Of a stretch of 62,115 nucleotides of DNA, positions 45,338 to 53,630 are shown one piece after another. Made by a program: the position numbers and the translations under genes. The stretch covers positions 1-62,115 of the forward strand of contig NZ_OMWA01000010.1 of assembly GCF_900314615.1 (NCBI RefSeq), written 5' to 3'. This stretch comes from an uncultured Methanobrevibacter sp. GTDB lineage: Archaea; Methanobacteriota; Methanobacteria; Methanobacteriales; Methanobacteriaceae. The number at the start of each line of letters is the position of its first letter. Position 1 is the first letter of the stretch. Under the pieces are notes generated by a model that ran no database searches, had not been told where the DNA came from, and saw nothing but the letters and a program-made list of their open reading frames with translations.

Positions 45338-46499
45338 CTATGATTTTACAAATCTTATTGACAGGCATAATACCAGCTGTGTGAAATGGGACTTTTTTGA
45401 TGATGATTTGCCTATGTGGGTGGCTGATATGGACTTCAGGGTTGCTCCGGCAATTCAAAAAGCAATCCAAAAAAGAGCCGCACATCCCGTATACGGATAC
45501 ACTATAGTTCCCGATGAACTGTTTGAAGCATACATTAACTGGTGGGATTGCCGTTATGAATTTAAAATGTCAAAAGAAGACATGATCTATTCAATCGGCG
45601 TAATGCCGTCAATAGCTTCAATGATTAGATGTTTAACTGATGTCGGTGATGAAATATTGATTCAGTCACCTGTTTATCATGTATTTTTCTATTTTATCCA
45701 AGACAATAACCGCAAGGTCCTGGAAAATGAGCTTATATATGAAAATGGCGCATACAGAATTGATTTTGATGATCTTGATGAAAAATTATCCCGCGTTAAG
45801 ATGATGATACTCTGCAATCCTCAAAATCCTGTGGGTAAAATCTGGTCAAAAGATGATCTGGCAAGAATTGGTGAGCTGTGCAAAAAACATGATGTAATTT
45901 TAATATCTGATGAAATTCACTGTGACTTGACTGATCCAGGTGTTAAATACAATCCCTTTGAAACATCATCTGATTATGATAAGGTCATTACATGTCTGTC
46001 ACCTTCAAAATCATTTAACATAGCAGGATTTCAAAGCTCTGTTGTTCATACAAAAAACACAGAACTTCTTGAAAAAATCAGAACCCAGATGCATGTGGAT
46101 AATTCAGACGCATGCAATGTCTTTGCAGCAACTGCCGTAATTGCAGCATATAATCACTCAGAAGACTGGCTGGAAGAGCTTAAAGAAGTTTTATATGAAA
46201 ACAGATGTACTGTTGATAATTTTTTAAAAGAAGAACTGCCGATTGTTAAACTGGTTCCGGGTGATGCGACCTATCTTTTGTGGCTTGACTGTTCGGCACT
46301 GAACGTCCACTCAAAGATTTTAGGGGAATTTTTAAGAACAAATCAGGGACTCTTTCTCTCTCCTGGCCATGAATTTGGTGAAATCGGCAAGGACTTTATG
46401 AGAATGAATATTGCATGTCCCAACGAATTGCTGATGGATGGTTTAAGACGCCTGAAAGCAGGTGTTATTACATTAAAAAATTTTAATAATGGTTTGTAG
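45324..46499 (+). CDS. MalY/PatB-type PLP C-S lyase or aminotransferase
   Basis: 391 residues, fold-type I PLP enzyme. MWVADMDF and HPVYGYTIVPDELFEA near the N-terminus are MalY/PatB-specific; NPQNPVGK, SDEIHCDL and the PLP lysine in SPSKSFNIAG (about K229) are intact. The family splits cystathionine or cysteine to pyruvate, ammonia and thiol. A longer start at 45303 exists, but AAAGGAT before ATG 45324 and homology (MKNTSYDFTNLIDR) favour the latter. Its last ~100 bases are duplicated at 46882-46983. Confidence 0.9.
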   Translation: MKNTSYDFTNLIDRHNTSCVKWDFFDDDLPMWVADMDFRVAPAIQKAIQKRAAHPVYGYTIVPDELFEAYINWWDCRYEFKMSKEDMIYSIGVMPSIASMIRCLTDVGDEILIQSPVYHVFFYFIQDNNRKVLENELIYENGAYRIDFDDLDEKLSRVKMMILCNPQNPVGKIWSKDDLARIGELCKKHDVILISDEIHCDLTDPGVKYNPFETSSDYDKVITCLSPSKSFNIAGFQSSVVHTKNTELLEKIRTQMHVDNSDACNVFAATAVIAAYNHSEDWLEELKEVLYENRCTVDNFLKEELPIVKLVPGDATYLLWLDCSALNVHSKILGEFLRTNQGLFLSPGHEFGEIGKDFMRMNIACPNELLMDGLRRLKAGVITLKNFNNGL

Positions 46500-46502
46500 A
46501 AA
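46401..46502 (+). repeat. Direct repeat, copy 1 (3' end of the malY-type gene)
   Basis: 102 bp matching 46882-46983 at offset 481 with about five mismatches. Contains the functional gene end and TAG. Confidence 0.9.
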
Positions 46503-46611
46503 CAAATCATTTTTTCTTATTTTTACTATTTTTATATTATAATCTCAATATTGGCTTCATACTGTTATTTGGGGATTATTTAAGCTTAAAACTATATATA
46601 TGATGTAAATC

Positions 46612-46619
46612 TTTATATA
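46612..46619 (+). promoter_or_regulatory. TATA box of the putative ncRNA
   Basis: TTTATATA, ~25 bp before the predicted RNA 5' end at ~46641. A second TATA-like tract (CTATATATATG) lies at 46592-46602. Confidence 0.5.
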
Positions 46620-46640
46620 TTATAAAAAATGTATTATTAA

Positions 46641-46778
46641 TCAAGAGGTAAAACCTCCACAATTAGATGATAATCTAATTGGCCAAATTTAATGGTAGAT
46701 AATCAATATCGTGTGTTAAATTGCAGGATTCTATTCTGCAATTGATATTGATTTTGAATTGTATCAAACTTTTTTTTT
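46641..46778 (+). ncRNA. Putative structured non-coding RNA
   Basis: Three helices are read directly. Hairpin 1: GAGGT-AAA-ACCTC (46645-46657). Hairpin 2: AATTAGAT-GATA-ATCTAATT (46661-46680). Hairpin 3: AATCAATATC/GATATTGATT (46701-46710 with 46744-46753), an 8-nt one-sided bulge GTGTGTTA, then AATTGCAG/CTGCAATT (46719-46726 with 46736-46743). All pairs are Watson-Crick. A T-run at 46770-46778 ends it, and a good TATA box sits at the right distance upstream. No coding frame. It matches no tRNA, SRP or RNase P pattern I know. Strand is inferred from promoter and T-run. Confidence 0.6.
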
Positions 46779-46884
46779 AAATTAGTATTTTTGTATTCAC
46801 TTTATTTGCTAATGTTTTAGAGATTTTTAAATAGGATAAATATATTTAATTGTAATAGAAAAAATAATTGTTATTTTGAAGAAA

Positions 46885-46980
46885 ATGAATATTGCATGTC
46901 CTCAGGAATTGCTGATGGATGGTTTAAGACGCCTGAAAGCAGGTGTTATAACATTAAAAAATTTTAATAATGGTTTGTAG
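46885..46980 (+). pseudogene. Duplicated 3' fragment of the malY-type gene
   Basis: Encodes MNIACPQELLMDGLRRLKAG... to the same C-terminus and TAG as the intact gene at 45324-46499. One residue (Asn to Gln) differs. No ribosome site, so probably not translated. It is the second half of a direct repeat (46882-46983). Confidence 0.8.
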
Positions 46981-46991
46981 AAATCAAACCA

Positions 46992-48329
46992 TTATTCAGT
47001 TATTGTTATTGAACTTTTATAGGTTGCCTTGTTAATTTTGGAAGTTGCAGCAGTAGTAATGTCAACATTGTGGATTCCAGTCTTTAATCCCTCGGTTGAA
47101 ATTGTGGCCTGACCGTTCTTGTTTGTTTTGACTGTAAAAGTTTTGGATGTCTTGCCGCTCCAGACTTTAATTGTAGCTTTAACGCCGCTTAAAACTTTTT
47201 TTGTTTCTTTATTTTTGACTGTGATTTTGAAAGTGGTTGTGTTGTTGAGAGATGCTGTTATTTTAGGAGCTGAAATGCTCAGTTTTACTTTTGTAATTTT
47301 AATGGAGCTTGCTTTTTCATAGCCGACCATATATTTATTAGCATTGTTGATGAGCACTTTATGACTGCCCAGTGATAATTTGGAGGTGTCATATTTTGCA
47401 ATACCTTTTGAATTGGTTTTAACACTGACTGTTTTATATTTTTTACCTGTAAATACTTTTAATTTGAGTTTAATGCTGCTCATTGCATTTTTTGTAAACA
47501 TGTTTGTAACTTTAACGGTGAAATATTTGCCTGATGCAGTGCTGGTGGTTAATTTTGAAGGAGTAAATGTAAGATAGGTTTTAGCTATTTGGAAATTGTT
47601 TAATTTAACTGAATTCGGGGTAAGGTATTTTGACTGGGTTTTTGCAGTCAGGCTGTATTTTCCCGGATTGAAAGGAACATTGTATGTGACAGTTCCTTTT
47701 GAATTTGTTGTCAGTGTAACTTTTTTACTGTTTGAAAATTTAACGCTGATTTTTTCGTTTGCAATTCCTTTTCCGTTAGCCAGATTTGTCAGCTCAAAGG
47801 TAAGCCTGGTGTCCTTGTAATATGCTCCGGTCTGTTTTAATTTGAGATATGTGCTTATTCCGGATATTCCCATTGAAAAGTTTGGTGTGGTCAAATCGAA
47901 AGTTTCACCTAAAAATTCCGCTTTGATGAAATATGTTCCAGGTAATCTGTTGAAATTGACTTCAAATTTTCCGTTATCGTCGGTTTTAAATTCTTTCCAG
48001 AAATTATTGTTTACATATATTCCCACATTCTCATTTGCGATACCCTTATTTTCACTTAAATTGGTCAGGGATACTTTAAGCTTAATTTCTCCGTAATAGT
48101 TGCCTGTCTGTGAAATTTCAAGGGATGTGTTATGAGATGAGGTTTTTGCATAACCTCCAGAAAGCTTTTCATCTTCACTAACTGCAATAACATCACTGTC
48201 TTCATCTGATGAAGCCATAAGTGAATCATCTGCTGCAGTATCATTCAAATCAGCCGCGCTGGCTGCAGATATTGATAAAAACAGTATTGTTAAAGATAAT
48301 AATATTAATGTAAATTTTTTATTACTCAT
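46992..48329 (-). CDS. Secreted Ig-repeat surface protein
   Basis: 445 residues. Signal peptide (KKFTLILLSLTILFLSISAASA) followed by an acidic spacer and four ~95-residue beta-sandwich repeats. Each repeat has L..T..G.YYG/KD..L...LTNL...KGIANE..., ...F.TDDNGKFEVNF or TNSKGTVTYNV, as in the large adhesins. No membrane anchor or PG-binding tail, so attachment is unknown. No ribosome site near ATG. The gene lies 25 bp after nudC on the same strand. Confidence 0.82.
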   Translation of the reverse strand: MSNKKFTLILLSLTILFLSISAASAADLNDTAADDSLMASSDEDSDVIAVSEDEKLSGGYAKTSSHNTSLEISQTGNYYGEIKLKVSLTNLSENKGIANENVGIYVNNNFWKEFKTDDNGKFEVNFNRLPGTYFIKAEFLGETFDLTTPNFSMGISGISTYLKLKQTGAYYKDTRLTFELTNLANGKGIANEKISVKFSNSKKVTLTTNSKGTVTYNVPFNPGKYSLTAKTQSKYLTPNSVKLNNFQIAKTYLTFTPSKLTTSTASGKYFTVKVTNMFTKNAMSSIKLKLKVFTGKKYKTVSVKTNSKGIAKYDTSKLSLGSHKVLINNANKYMVGYEKASSIKITKVKLSISAPKITASLNNTTTFKITVKNKETKKVLSGVKATIKVWSGKTSKTFTVKTNKNGQATISTEGLKTGIHNVDITTAATSKINKATYKSSITITE

Positions 48330-48354
48330 AAGGTAATTTTTCTAAATTATTCTA

Positions 48355-49149
48355 TTAATATCTGTCTATGAAATCCTGAATCAGCCAGTCTGAAATGCTG
48401 ATGTCTGAATCATATCTGATAATTTCGTCCTTTTTAAACCATTTCGCCTTGAGGATTTCATCGCCGTCAACTTTGATATCTCCTGAGTCATACTCGGCAG
48501 TGAATGCCAGCATCAGGGAATTCGGAAACGGCCAGGACTGGCTTTTTTGATATTTCAGGTTTTTGATTTTAATGCCTACTTCTTCAAGAACCTCTCTGTG
48601 AACCGCTTCTTCAATTGACTCTCCAGGTTCCACAAAACCTGCAATAAGTGCATATCTGATGTTGTCATGGTAGCTGTGTTTGGCCATAAGCAATTCATCC
48701 CCATTTCTGATAGCTACAATAATTGCAGGAGCGATGCGCGGATAGTGCACTTGTCCGCAGGAAGGGCATTTTAACATCATGTCCTTTTCATCTAATTGAG
48801 TTTCAACTCCGCATCTTCCGCAAAATCTGTGTAGGAGGTACCAATCTCTGACCAGAACAGCTTTTCCACCGATATGGTAGAGGTCATGGTCAAATTCATA
48901 GACTTCCTGAAGAGGATAGAATTCATCTTCGCTTTTGGCACTGACAACAAATGCTTTTTTGCCTTTGTATATGCCGATATATAAGCAAAAGTCAACGTTA
49001 AAGTTATCCAAGGTTTTTGGCAATTCTTTATTTTCGGTTAAATAGAGTTCTCTGTTTTCATTAAAAATAAATAGGTAATCGTCATCTGCTGGTGTAATTT
49101 CGTCACTGAACTCAATCTGGTAGTTTTCATAGAGGGATTTTTCTATCAT
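48355..49149 (-). CDS. nudC: NAD+ diphosphatase (NudC-type Nudix hydrolase)
   Basis: 264 residues. A zinc ribbon (FCGRCG ... CPSCG) precedes the Nudix box GFVEPGE...REVLEEVG; downstream SQSWPFPNSLMLAF is the NudC-specific SQPWPFPxS motif. NudC hydrolyses NAD(H) to NMN(H) and AMP and can remove NAD caps from RNA. N-terminal half is the usual NudC beta domain. No ribosome site is evident before ATG. Confidence 0.93.
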   Translation of the reverse strand: MIEKSLYENYQIEFSDEITPADDDYLFIFNENRELYLTENKELPKTLDNFNVDFCLYIGIYKGKKAFVVSAKSEDEFYPLQEVYEFDHDLYHIGGKAVLVRDWYLLHRFCGRCGVETQLDEKDMMLKCPSCGQVHYPRIAPAIIVAIRNGDELLMAKHSYHDNIRYALIAGFVEPGESIEEAVHREVLEEVGIKIKNLKYQKSQSWPFPNSLMLAFTAEYDSGDIKVDGDEILKAKWFKKDEIIRYDSDISISDWLIQDFIDRY

Positions 49150-49325
49150 GGTTAATGATTTATATTGAAAATTAATAAATTGATTGATTGGGAGGTGATG
49201 GCGTGGGGTAATCTGGTAAATTTTTTGTGAAATTTAACTATGAAAAGTAATCTAAACTCCATTCATTGAGTTTTTAACCTCTCCTTTAAAAAGTTACAAA
49301 GTTCGTTGAAATTCAATCCGTTACT

Positions 49326-49403
49326 TTAGCTAAGCCAAAGCAATTTCAAAAATCCGATGACGGTTTTTGAAAAAAGATAAAAAACCCAGATTAAGTTCGC
49401 CAT
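49326..49403 (-). CDS. Possible 25-residue hydrophobic peptide
   Basis: Reads MANLIWVFYLFSKTVIGFLK then LLWLS-stop. GAGGTG lies seven bases before ATG, a good match to the 16S anti-SD. TATA-like TTATATAA sits upstream at 49479-49488 and a perfect dyad ACACAT-ATC-ATGTGT at 49508-49522. A 12-bp hairpin (49344-49372) lies inside the frame. No family known; could be spurious. Confidence 0.3.
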   Translation of the reverse strand: MANLIWVFYLFSKTVIGFLKLLWLS

Positions 49404-49507
49404 AGGCTAACACCTCTTTTTTAATGAATTTTTTCTCATTTAATATTTTAATCGTATATAATTCAAAATCAAAGCGTTTATATAATATTAAAAAAATATA
49501 TTTAATT

Positions 49508-49522
49508 ACACATATCATGTGT
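49508..49522. promoter_or_regulatory. Dyad ACACAT-ATC-ATGTGT
   Basis: Perfect 6+6 palindrome with 3-bp spacer, ~20 bp upstream of a minus-strand TATA-like tract in the nudC-ferritin gap. Operator candidate. Confidence 0.35.
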
Positions 49523-49572
49523 TTTTAATGAATATTTTTTTGTTTTCATTTATTCGTAATAAATTGTAAAAT

Positions 49573-49591
49573 GAGATGGTTTTTCCATCTC
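49573..49591 (+). terminator. Hairpin with T-runs upstream of the ferritin gene
   Basis: GAGATGG-TTTTT-CCATCTC, then TTTTC and CCTTTTTTTT. No plus-strand gene ends here, so either an unannotated short RNA ends here or it has another role. Confidence 0.4.
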
Positions 49592-49677
49592 TTTTCAAAA
49601 TCCTTTTTTTTCTAAATTTTTAAATAGATTAAAATATATAATAATTATTTACAGAAAAATTAAATTGGTGATATAAA

Positions 49678-50178
49678 ATGGTATCAGAAAAAATGGAAAA
49701 AGCATTAAACGGACAATTAAACGCTGAAGTTTACTCAGGATATTTATACTTATCTATGGCTGCTTACTTTGAAGATGAAGACTTAGCAGGATTTGCTAAC
49801 TGGATGAGAGTTCAGGCTGCAGAAGAATTAGAACACGGAATGAAATTCTATGACTACATCATCAGAAGAGGAGCTTCCGTAACCTTAACAGCAATTGACG
49901 GACCTCAAACCGAATGGGACTCTCCTCTCGCTGCATTCGAACATGTTTTAGAACATGAAAAAATGGTATCCGGTCTTATCAACGATTTAGTTGACTTAGC
50001 TATTGAAGAAAAAGACCACGCAACCAACAACTTCCTCCAATGGTTCGTAGAAGAACAGGTTGAAGAAGAAGAAAACGCAATGGAATTGCTCGCTAAAGTT
50101 AAATTTGCAAACGGCGACAACAGATTAATGTATGAATTAAACAAAGAATTAGGTGAAAGATCACCTTCCGAAGACTAG
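49678..50178 (+). CDS. Ferritin (non-haem, FtnA-like)
   Basis: 166 residues, four-helix ferritin. Ferroxidase ligands are visible: E17 in QLNAEVYSGYLY, AAEELEHGMKFYDYI (E50/H53), E94 in EHVLEHEK and QWFVEEQVEEE. Oxidises Fe(II) and stores Fe(III) in a 24-mer shell. GGTGATATAAA ribosome site and a codon choice richer in C-ending codons than its neighbours suggest high expression. The stop codon lies inside a perfect terminator stem. Confidence 0.95.
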   Translation: MVSEKMEKALNGQLNAEVYSGYLYLSMAAYFEDEDLAGFANWMRVQAAEELEHGMKFYDYIIRRGASVTLTAIDGPQTEWDSPLAAFEHVLEHEKMVSGLINDLVDLAIEEKDHATNNFLQWFVEEQVEEEENAMELLAKVKFANGDNRLMYELNKELGERSPSED

Positions 50179-50192
50179 ATTTAATCTAGTCT
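50172..50192 (+). terminator. Terminator overlapping the ferritin stop codon
   Basis: AGACTAGAT-TTA-ATCTAGTCT, nine perfect pairs, then AACTTACTTTTTTTT. The TAG stop is within the left arm. Confidence 0.7.
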
Positions 50193-50213
50193 AACTTACT
50201 TTTTTTTGATAAT

Positions 50214-50864
50214 ATGAATTATCCTGACGGTCCAACAGATAAGGCTCAGGTTGATTCTTGCCAGTACGACTCTGTATTATTGGGTGAAAACGATTTGGGA
50301 AGCGTGCATCTCCACGGTCCTTTTGGTGATGAAAATTCAGATATAAAAATAGCCTATCTCATAGGCATGCATCCTCTTGAAAGCAAATCCCACAGGGCGC
50401 TTTTTGAAAAGCTTATCTCTAAAACTGATTTGAATTACTGCTACTATCTCTACAATATCAATGTTAAAGATAAAACTACTGACAGCGAAGGCAGGGATGA
50501 AGGCCAGCTTCTTGCCCAGGAATTCGTAAAGGATGACATTATAGAAAAAAATTACAGTCTCTTTTTGGATATCCACTCAAACCGTGGTTCAGTGGGTCCC
50601 GGCAAGTATGAAATAACCAATTTTGTCTTTGCACCTGGATTTGACGATAAATCATCAGTTTATATGGATATTATAATTGATTCAATTGATGAGATAATTT
50701 ATTATGCACCTGATTTTCGCTCAAGTCCAAAATACATAACAGAACCCACAGCCGAAGCAGGAATTGCCACACTTGTCTATGAATGCTATTCATATGAGCC
50801 GATGGAAGTAACTTTAAGTCTGGCCGGAAAATTAATCAATATTGTTGATAATCTATCGTTTTAA
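50214..50864 (+). CDS. M14/AstE-like zinc metallohydrolase
   Basis: 216 residues. GMHPLESKSH gives the H-x2-E metal pair and LFLDIHSNRG the third His, as in carboxypeptidase/succinylglutamate desuccinylase-type zinc enzymes. VYECYSYEP may carry the catalytic Glu. Shorter than typical AstE (~320), lacking its C-terminal beta domain. Substrate unknown. 20 bp after the ferritin terminator; weak ribosome site. Confidence 0.68.
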   Translation: MNYPDGPTDKAQVDSCQYDSVLLGENDLGSVHLHGPFGDENSDIKIAYLIGMHPLESKSHRALFEKLISKTDLNYCYYLYNINVKDKTTDSEGRDEGQLLAQEFVKDDIIEKNYSLFLDIHSNRGSVGPGKYEITNFVFAPGFDDKSSVYMDIIIDSIDEIIYYAPDFRSSPKYITEPTAEAGIATLVYECYSYEPMEVTLSLAGKLINIVDNLSF

Positions 50865-50924
50865 CATATATATACTATTAAAAATAGATATTTAAAAGAA
50901 ACTTATAATATTGGAAGTGAAAAA

Positions 50925-51908
50925 ATGATTATCAGAGCACCTTCAAGAATACATATGTCCCTTATAGACTTGAACGGGTCATATAGGAGAGTCGACGGTG
51001 GAATTGGTCTTGCATTGCAGGATCCACAATTTGTTTTGGAAGTTGAGCAGATTGAAAGCGGAATTGAACTTGAATTTGCTGAAACTGTAACAGACCAGGA
51101 AGCTATTGAAGAATGCAGGGAAAAAATCCCTGATGCCGCAAAAAGAACTATTGAACATTTTGATATTGACGCAGGCTTTAAATTTACTGTACATAATACA
51201 TATCCTCCACATTCCGGTTTTGGAAGCGGAACACAGATTGCTGTTTCAACAGCTCACCTGATAACAGAAACCATGGGCATTGAAATAGAAAGCCGTGAAT
51301 TAAGCAGTATTGTTGGAAGAGGAGGAACCTCCGGAATCGGAACATACACTCACGATTTAGGCGGATTTATTTTAGACGGCGGACACAGCAAAGAAGAAAA
51401 ACCTTTATTCCTGCCGTCCGGTGCATCACAGGCAAAACCTGCAACACTGATTGCCAGGTATGATTTTCCTGAAGAATGGGATATTCTAATTGCTATTCCT
51501 CACATAGAAAAACATGTGGAAGGAGATGATGAAGTTGATGTATTCCAGACATATTGTCCAATCCCTAAAGAGGAAGTTGAACAGGTATCTCACCTGATTT
51601 TAATGAACCTTGTTCCATTTATGCTTGAAAAGGACATTAAAAACTTCGGTTGGGCTGTAAGCGAGCTTCAAAAAGTAGGATTCAACAAGCTTGAACACTC
51701 ATTGGATGACAGCTACCTGCCTACAATGAAAGCTATTGAAGATGCCGGAGCTTATGGTGTTGGAATCAGTTCATTCGGACCGGTTTTATATACAGTATTT
51801 GACGAATCAAATGCAGATATTGTAGAAAAAACTAAAGAGATTATTGGTGATAAAGGAACTGTATTTGTCACAAAAGCTCAAAACCATGGATTCACTATTG
51901 AAAAATAG
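50925..51908 (+). CDS. Beta-ribofuranosylaminobenzene 5'-phosphate synthase
   Basis: 327 residues of the GHMP-like family. APSRIHMSLIDLNGSYRRVDGGIG at the start and the Gly-rich loop HSGFGSGTQIAVSTA (~97-111) match archaeal RFAP synthases. The enzyme condenses PRPP with 4-hydroxybenzoate or p-aminobenzoate as the first step toward the pterin arm of tetrahydromethanopterin, the C1 carrier of methanogenesis. AAGTG ribosome site. Full length. Confidence 0.9.
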   Translation: MIIRAPSRIHMSLIDLNGSYRRVDGGIGLALQDPQFVLEVEQIESGIELEFAETVTDQEAIEECREKIPDAAKRTIEHFDIDAGFKFTVHNTYPPHSGFGSGTQIAVSTAHLITETMGIEIESRELSSIVGRGGTSGIGTYTHDLGGFILDGGHSKEEKPLFLPSGASQAKPATLIARYDFPEEWDILIAIPHIEKHVEGDDEVDVFQTYCPIPKEEVEQVSHLILMNLVPFMLEKDIKNFGWAVSELQKVGFNKLEHSLDDSYLPTMKAIEDAGAYGVGISSFGPVLYTVFDESNADIVEKTKEIIGDKGTVFVTKAQNHGFTIEK

Positions 51909-51932
51909 TGTCCAATTTTCTTTTTTTTAAGG

Positions 51933-52475
51933 TCATCTACGACCTATTACTTTAACATCATCAAATGCATCATAATCTGATACATAAATCATGCAGACTT
52001 CATCCTTGATGCCGAATATGAAAGAATAGCTCTTTTCATCGTATTTTTGATAGTATCCGTCATATCCGAACATTTTTGTCGGTGTTCCTCCAAGTGTGGA
52101 TGCCACTTCCCTGCTGTTGATTCCGTTTCCGGGTGTTCTTGTAACTCCGATTTCAATGTAATGCTTGTCGTTGCTCCATCCCATTGCACTTGATTTCACA
52201 TTTCCGTCATAGCTGATTTCAGTTCTTGAGGGATCGTTTTTGTAGTCCATAGGGATTTCAAACTGGACATTGTCTACAGTTACAATTTGTGTTTGTGGTG
52301 TTAAAAGCATTGATGTTGACGCTGCGACAATTATAATTACAACGGCCGCAAGTATCAAAGCTGCAATAATTTTTGAATAATTCCTTTTTTCTTGGGGCAC
52401 TTCGAAGCCGCAATTCTTGCAGAATTTGGCGTTTTCATTTAGTTTAGCACCACATTTTTCACAATGTCTGTCCAT
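51933..52475 (-). CDS. Zinc-ribbon membrane-anchored protein, unknown function
   Basis: 180 residues. Zinc ribbon CEKCGAKLNENAKFCKNCG (5-23), one transmembrane helix (~37-57), then an outer domain (VDNVQFEIPMDYKNDPS ... YYQKYDEKSYSFIFG). The outer domain resembles the secreted protein at 32637-33140 in its opening strand and order. No ribosome site before ATG. Same layout as 16336-16878. Function unknown. Confidence 0.75.
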   Translation of the reverse strand: MDRHCEKCGAKLNENAKFCKNCGFEVPQEKRNYSKIIAALILAAVVIIIVAASTSMLLTPQTQIVTVDNVQFEIPMDYKNDPSRTEISYDGNVKSSAMGWSNDKHYIEIGVTRTPGNGINSREVASTLGGTPTKMFGYDGYYQKYDEKSYSFIFGIKDEVCMIYVSDYDAFDDVKVIGRR

Positions 52476-52589
52476 GATATACTATTTGGTTGGATGGTTA
52501 ATATTCTTTTGTAAAAATAGATATTGTTAAATGGAAGTTAGTGAGGTTCTAACTTCCAATTTTCTAATATAGGTATGTCTTTAATCAAT

Positions 52590-53339
52590 TTAAATTTCAA
52601 ATCCGCCGTCCACTTTGATGATTTGACCATCAATGAATGATGAATCGTCACTTGCTAAAAACAGAGCGACGGTTGCAATGTCTTCAGGCACTCCATGTCT
52701 TTTTACAGGGCACTGGTCAATCATCTGCTGAAGTGCTCCAGGTCCTCCGATACTGTCGACCATTGCGGTGTGGATTAATCCCGGTGCAATACCGTTACAT
52801 CTGATTTCAGGACCTAATTCCCATGCGATGGATTTGGTAAGTCCCATCATTGCATGTTTACTGTCAACATATGCTGCAAATCCGTGGTGTGCTCCAAAGG
52901 ATGCTACAGAACATGTGTTTACAATAGTTCCTTTTCCTTTTTCTTTCATTACTGGTGCAACGAGCTGTGTAAGGCGCAGTGCTGAGGTAACGTTAACGTT
53001 GAATACTCTGTTCCATTCTTCAATTGTAAGGTCCATCAATGGAGACATTGAAAGCATTCCTGCATTATTGAACAGTACGTCGACAGTTCCGTATTCCTCC
53101 ATTGTTGCATCAAAGATTTTTTCAACATCATCGAGGTTTGCCATATCTGCGATTACATAGATTGCTTCGCCTCCTTCAGCCTTAATGTCGTCTACTACTT
53201 CTTTTGCTCTTTCTTCGTTTCTTCCGGTAATGACAACTTTTGCTCCTTCAGCTGCAAATAATTTTGCAGAGTCTCTGCCCATACCGGAGGTTGCTCCTGT
53301 TACTATTGCTACTTTTCCGTCTAGTTTTCCCGTTTTCAT
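52590..53339 (-). CDS. Short-chain dehydrogenase/reductase
   Basis: 249 residues, classical SDR. Cofactor loop TGATSGMG, NNAG motif, catalytic Ser in NTCSVAS and YVDSK (Y-x3-K), and C-terminal FLASDDSSFIDGQIIKVDGGF are intact. TGRNEERAKEV after strand 2 favours NADP(H) (Arg). Substrate unknown. An upstream in-frame ATG (53369) adds MIYHGSIKKV; the chosen ATG overlaps an AGGTGATG sequence, too close to serve as its own ribosome site, so the start is unsettled. Confidence 0.88.
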   Translation of the reverse strand: MKTGKLDGKVAIVTGATSGMGRDSAKLFAAEGAKVVITGRNEERAKEVVDDIKAEGGEAIYVIADMANLDDVEKIFDATMEEYGTVDVLFNNAGMLSMSPLMDLTIEEWNRVFNVNVTSALRLTQLVAPVMKEKGKGTIVNTCSVASFGAHHGFAAYVDSKHAMMGLTKSIAWELGPEIRCNGIAPGLIHTAMVDSIGGPGALQQMIDQCPVKRHGVPEDIATVALFLASDDSSFIDGQIIKVDGGFEI

Positions 53340-53587
53340 CACCTTTTTAATACTGCCATGATAAATCATGACAGTTATGTTTGGTAATATATTTTTGATA
53401 ATATTTAAATATTAACTTAATAATGTAAAAAATATTGTATATTATTCATTAAAATTCTTGAATTTTGGATTATCTTCAGTTTTTAATTAATCTCAAAGCA
53501 TGCCGTGTTGGTAAAACAGGGTTATTTGATTGTAAAAAGGATGTAGATTAGAAAAATAGTTAATTGCGGTGTTAAAAAAATAATTTG

Positions 53588-53622
53588 GGAATTATAGTGG
53601 ATTAAAAAAATCCTATAATTCC
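53588..53622 (-). terminator. Terminator of the arylacetate-CoA ligase/ACT operon
   Basis: GGAATTATA pairs with TATAATTCC and encloses GGATT-AAAAA-AATCC. On the minus strand it is followed by TTATTTTTTTAA. It lies just past the ACT gene end. Confidence 0.7.
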
Positions 53623-53630
53623 GTTACATG

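Larger units (their letters stand above)
46500..46991. other. Intergenic region, 492 bp
   Basis: Holds the putative ncRNA and the malY tail duplication. The 100 bases between the ncRNA T-run and the duplication are AT-rich without further features. Confidence 0.6.
49150..49677. other. Intergenic region, 528 bp, between divergent genes
   Basis: Besides the possible 25-residue peptide, the dyad and the hairpin listed separately, it contains GGAGGTGATGG at 49191 with only a 10-codon frame behind it and a small AAACTC/GAGTTT hairpin near 49254-49273. A 62-residue minus frame (49330-49518) has no ribosome site. Confidence 0.5.

Noticed and set aside
49330..49518. 62-residue minus-strand frame in the nudC-ferritin gap
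   Set aside because: No ribosome site; the overlapping 25-codon frame has a better start signal, though both are uncertain.
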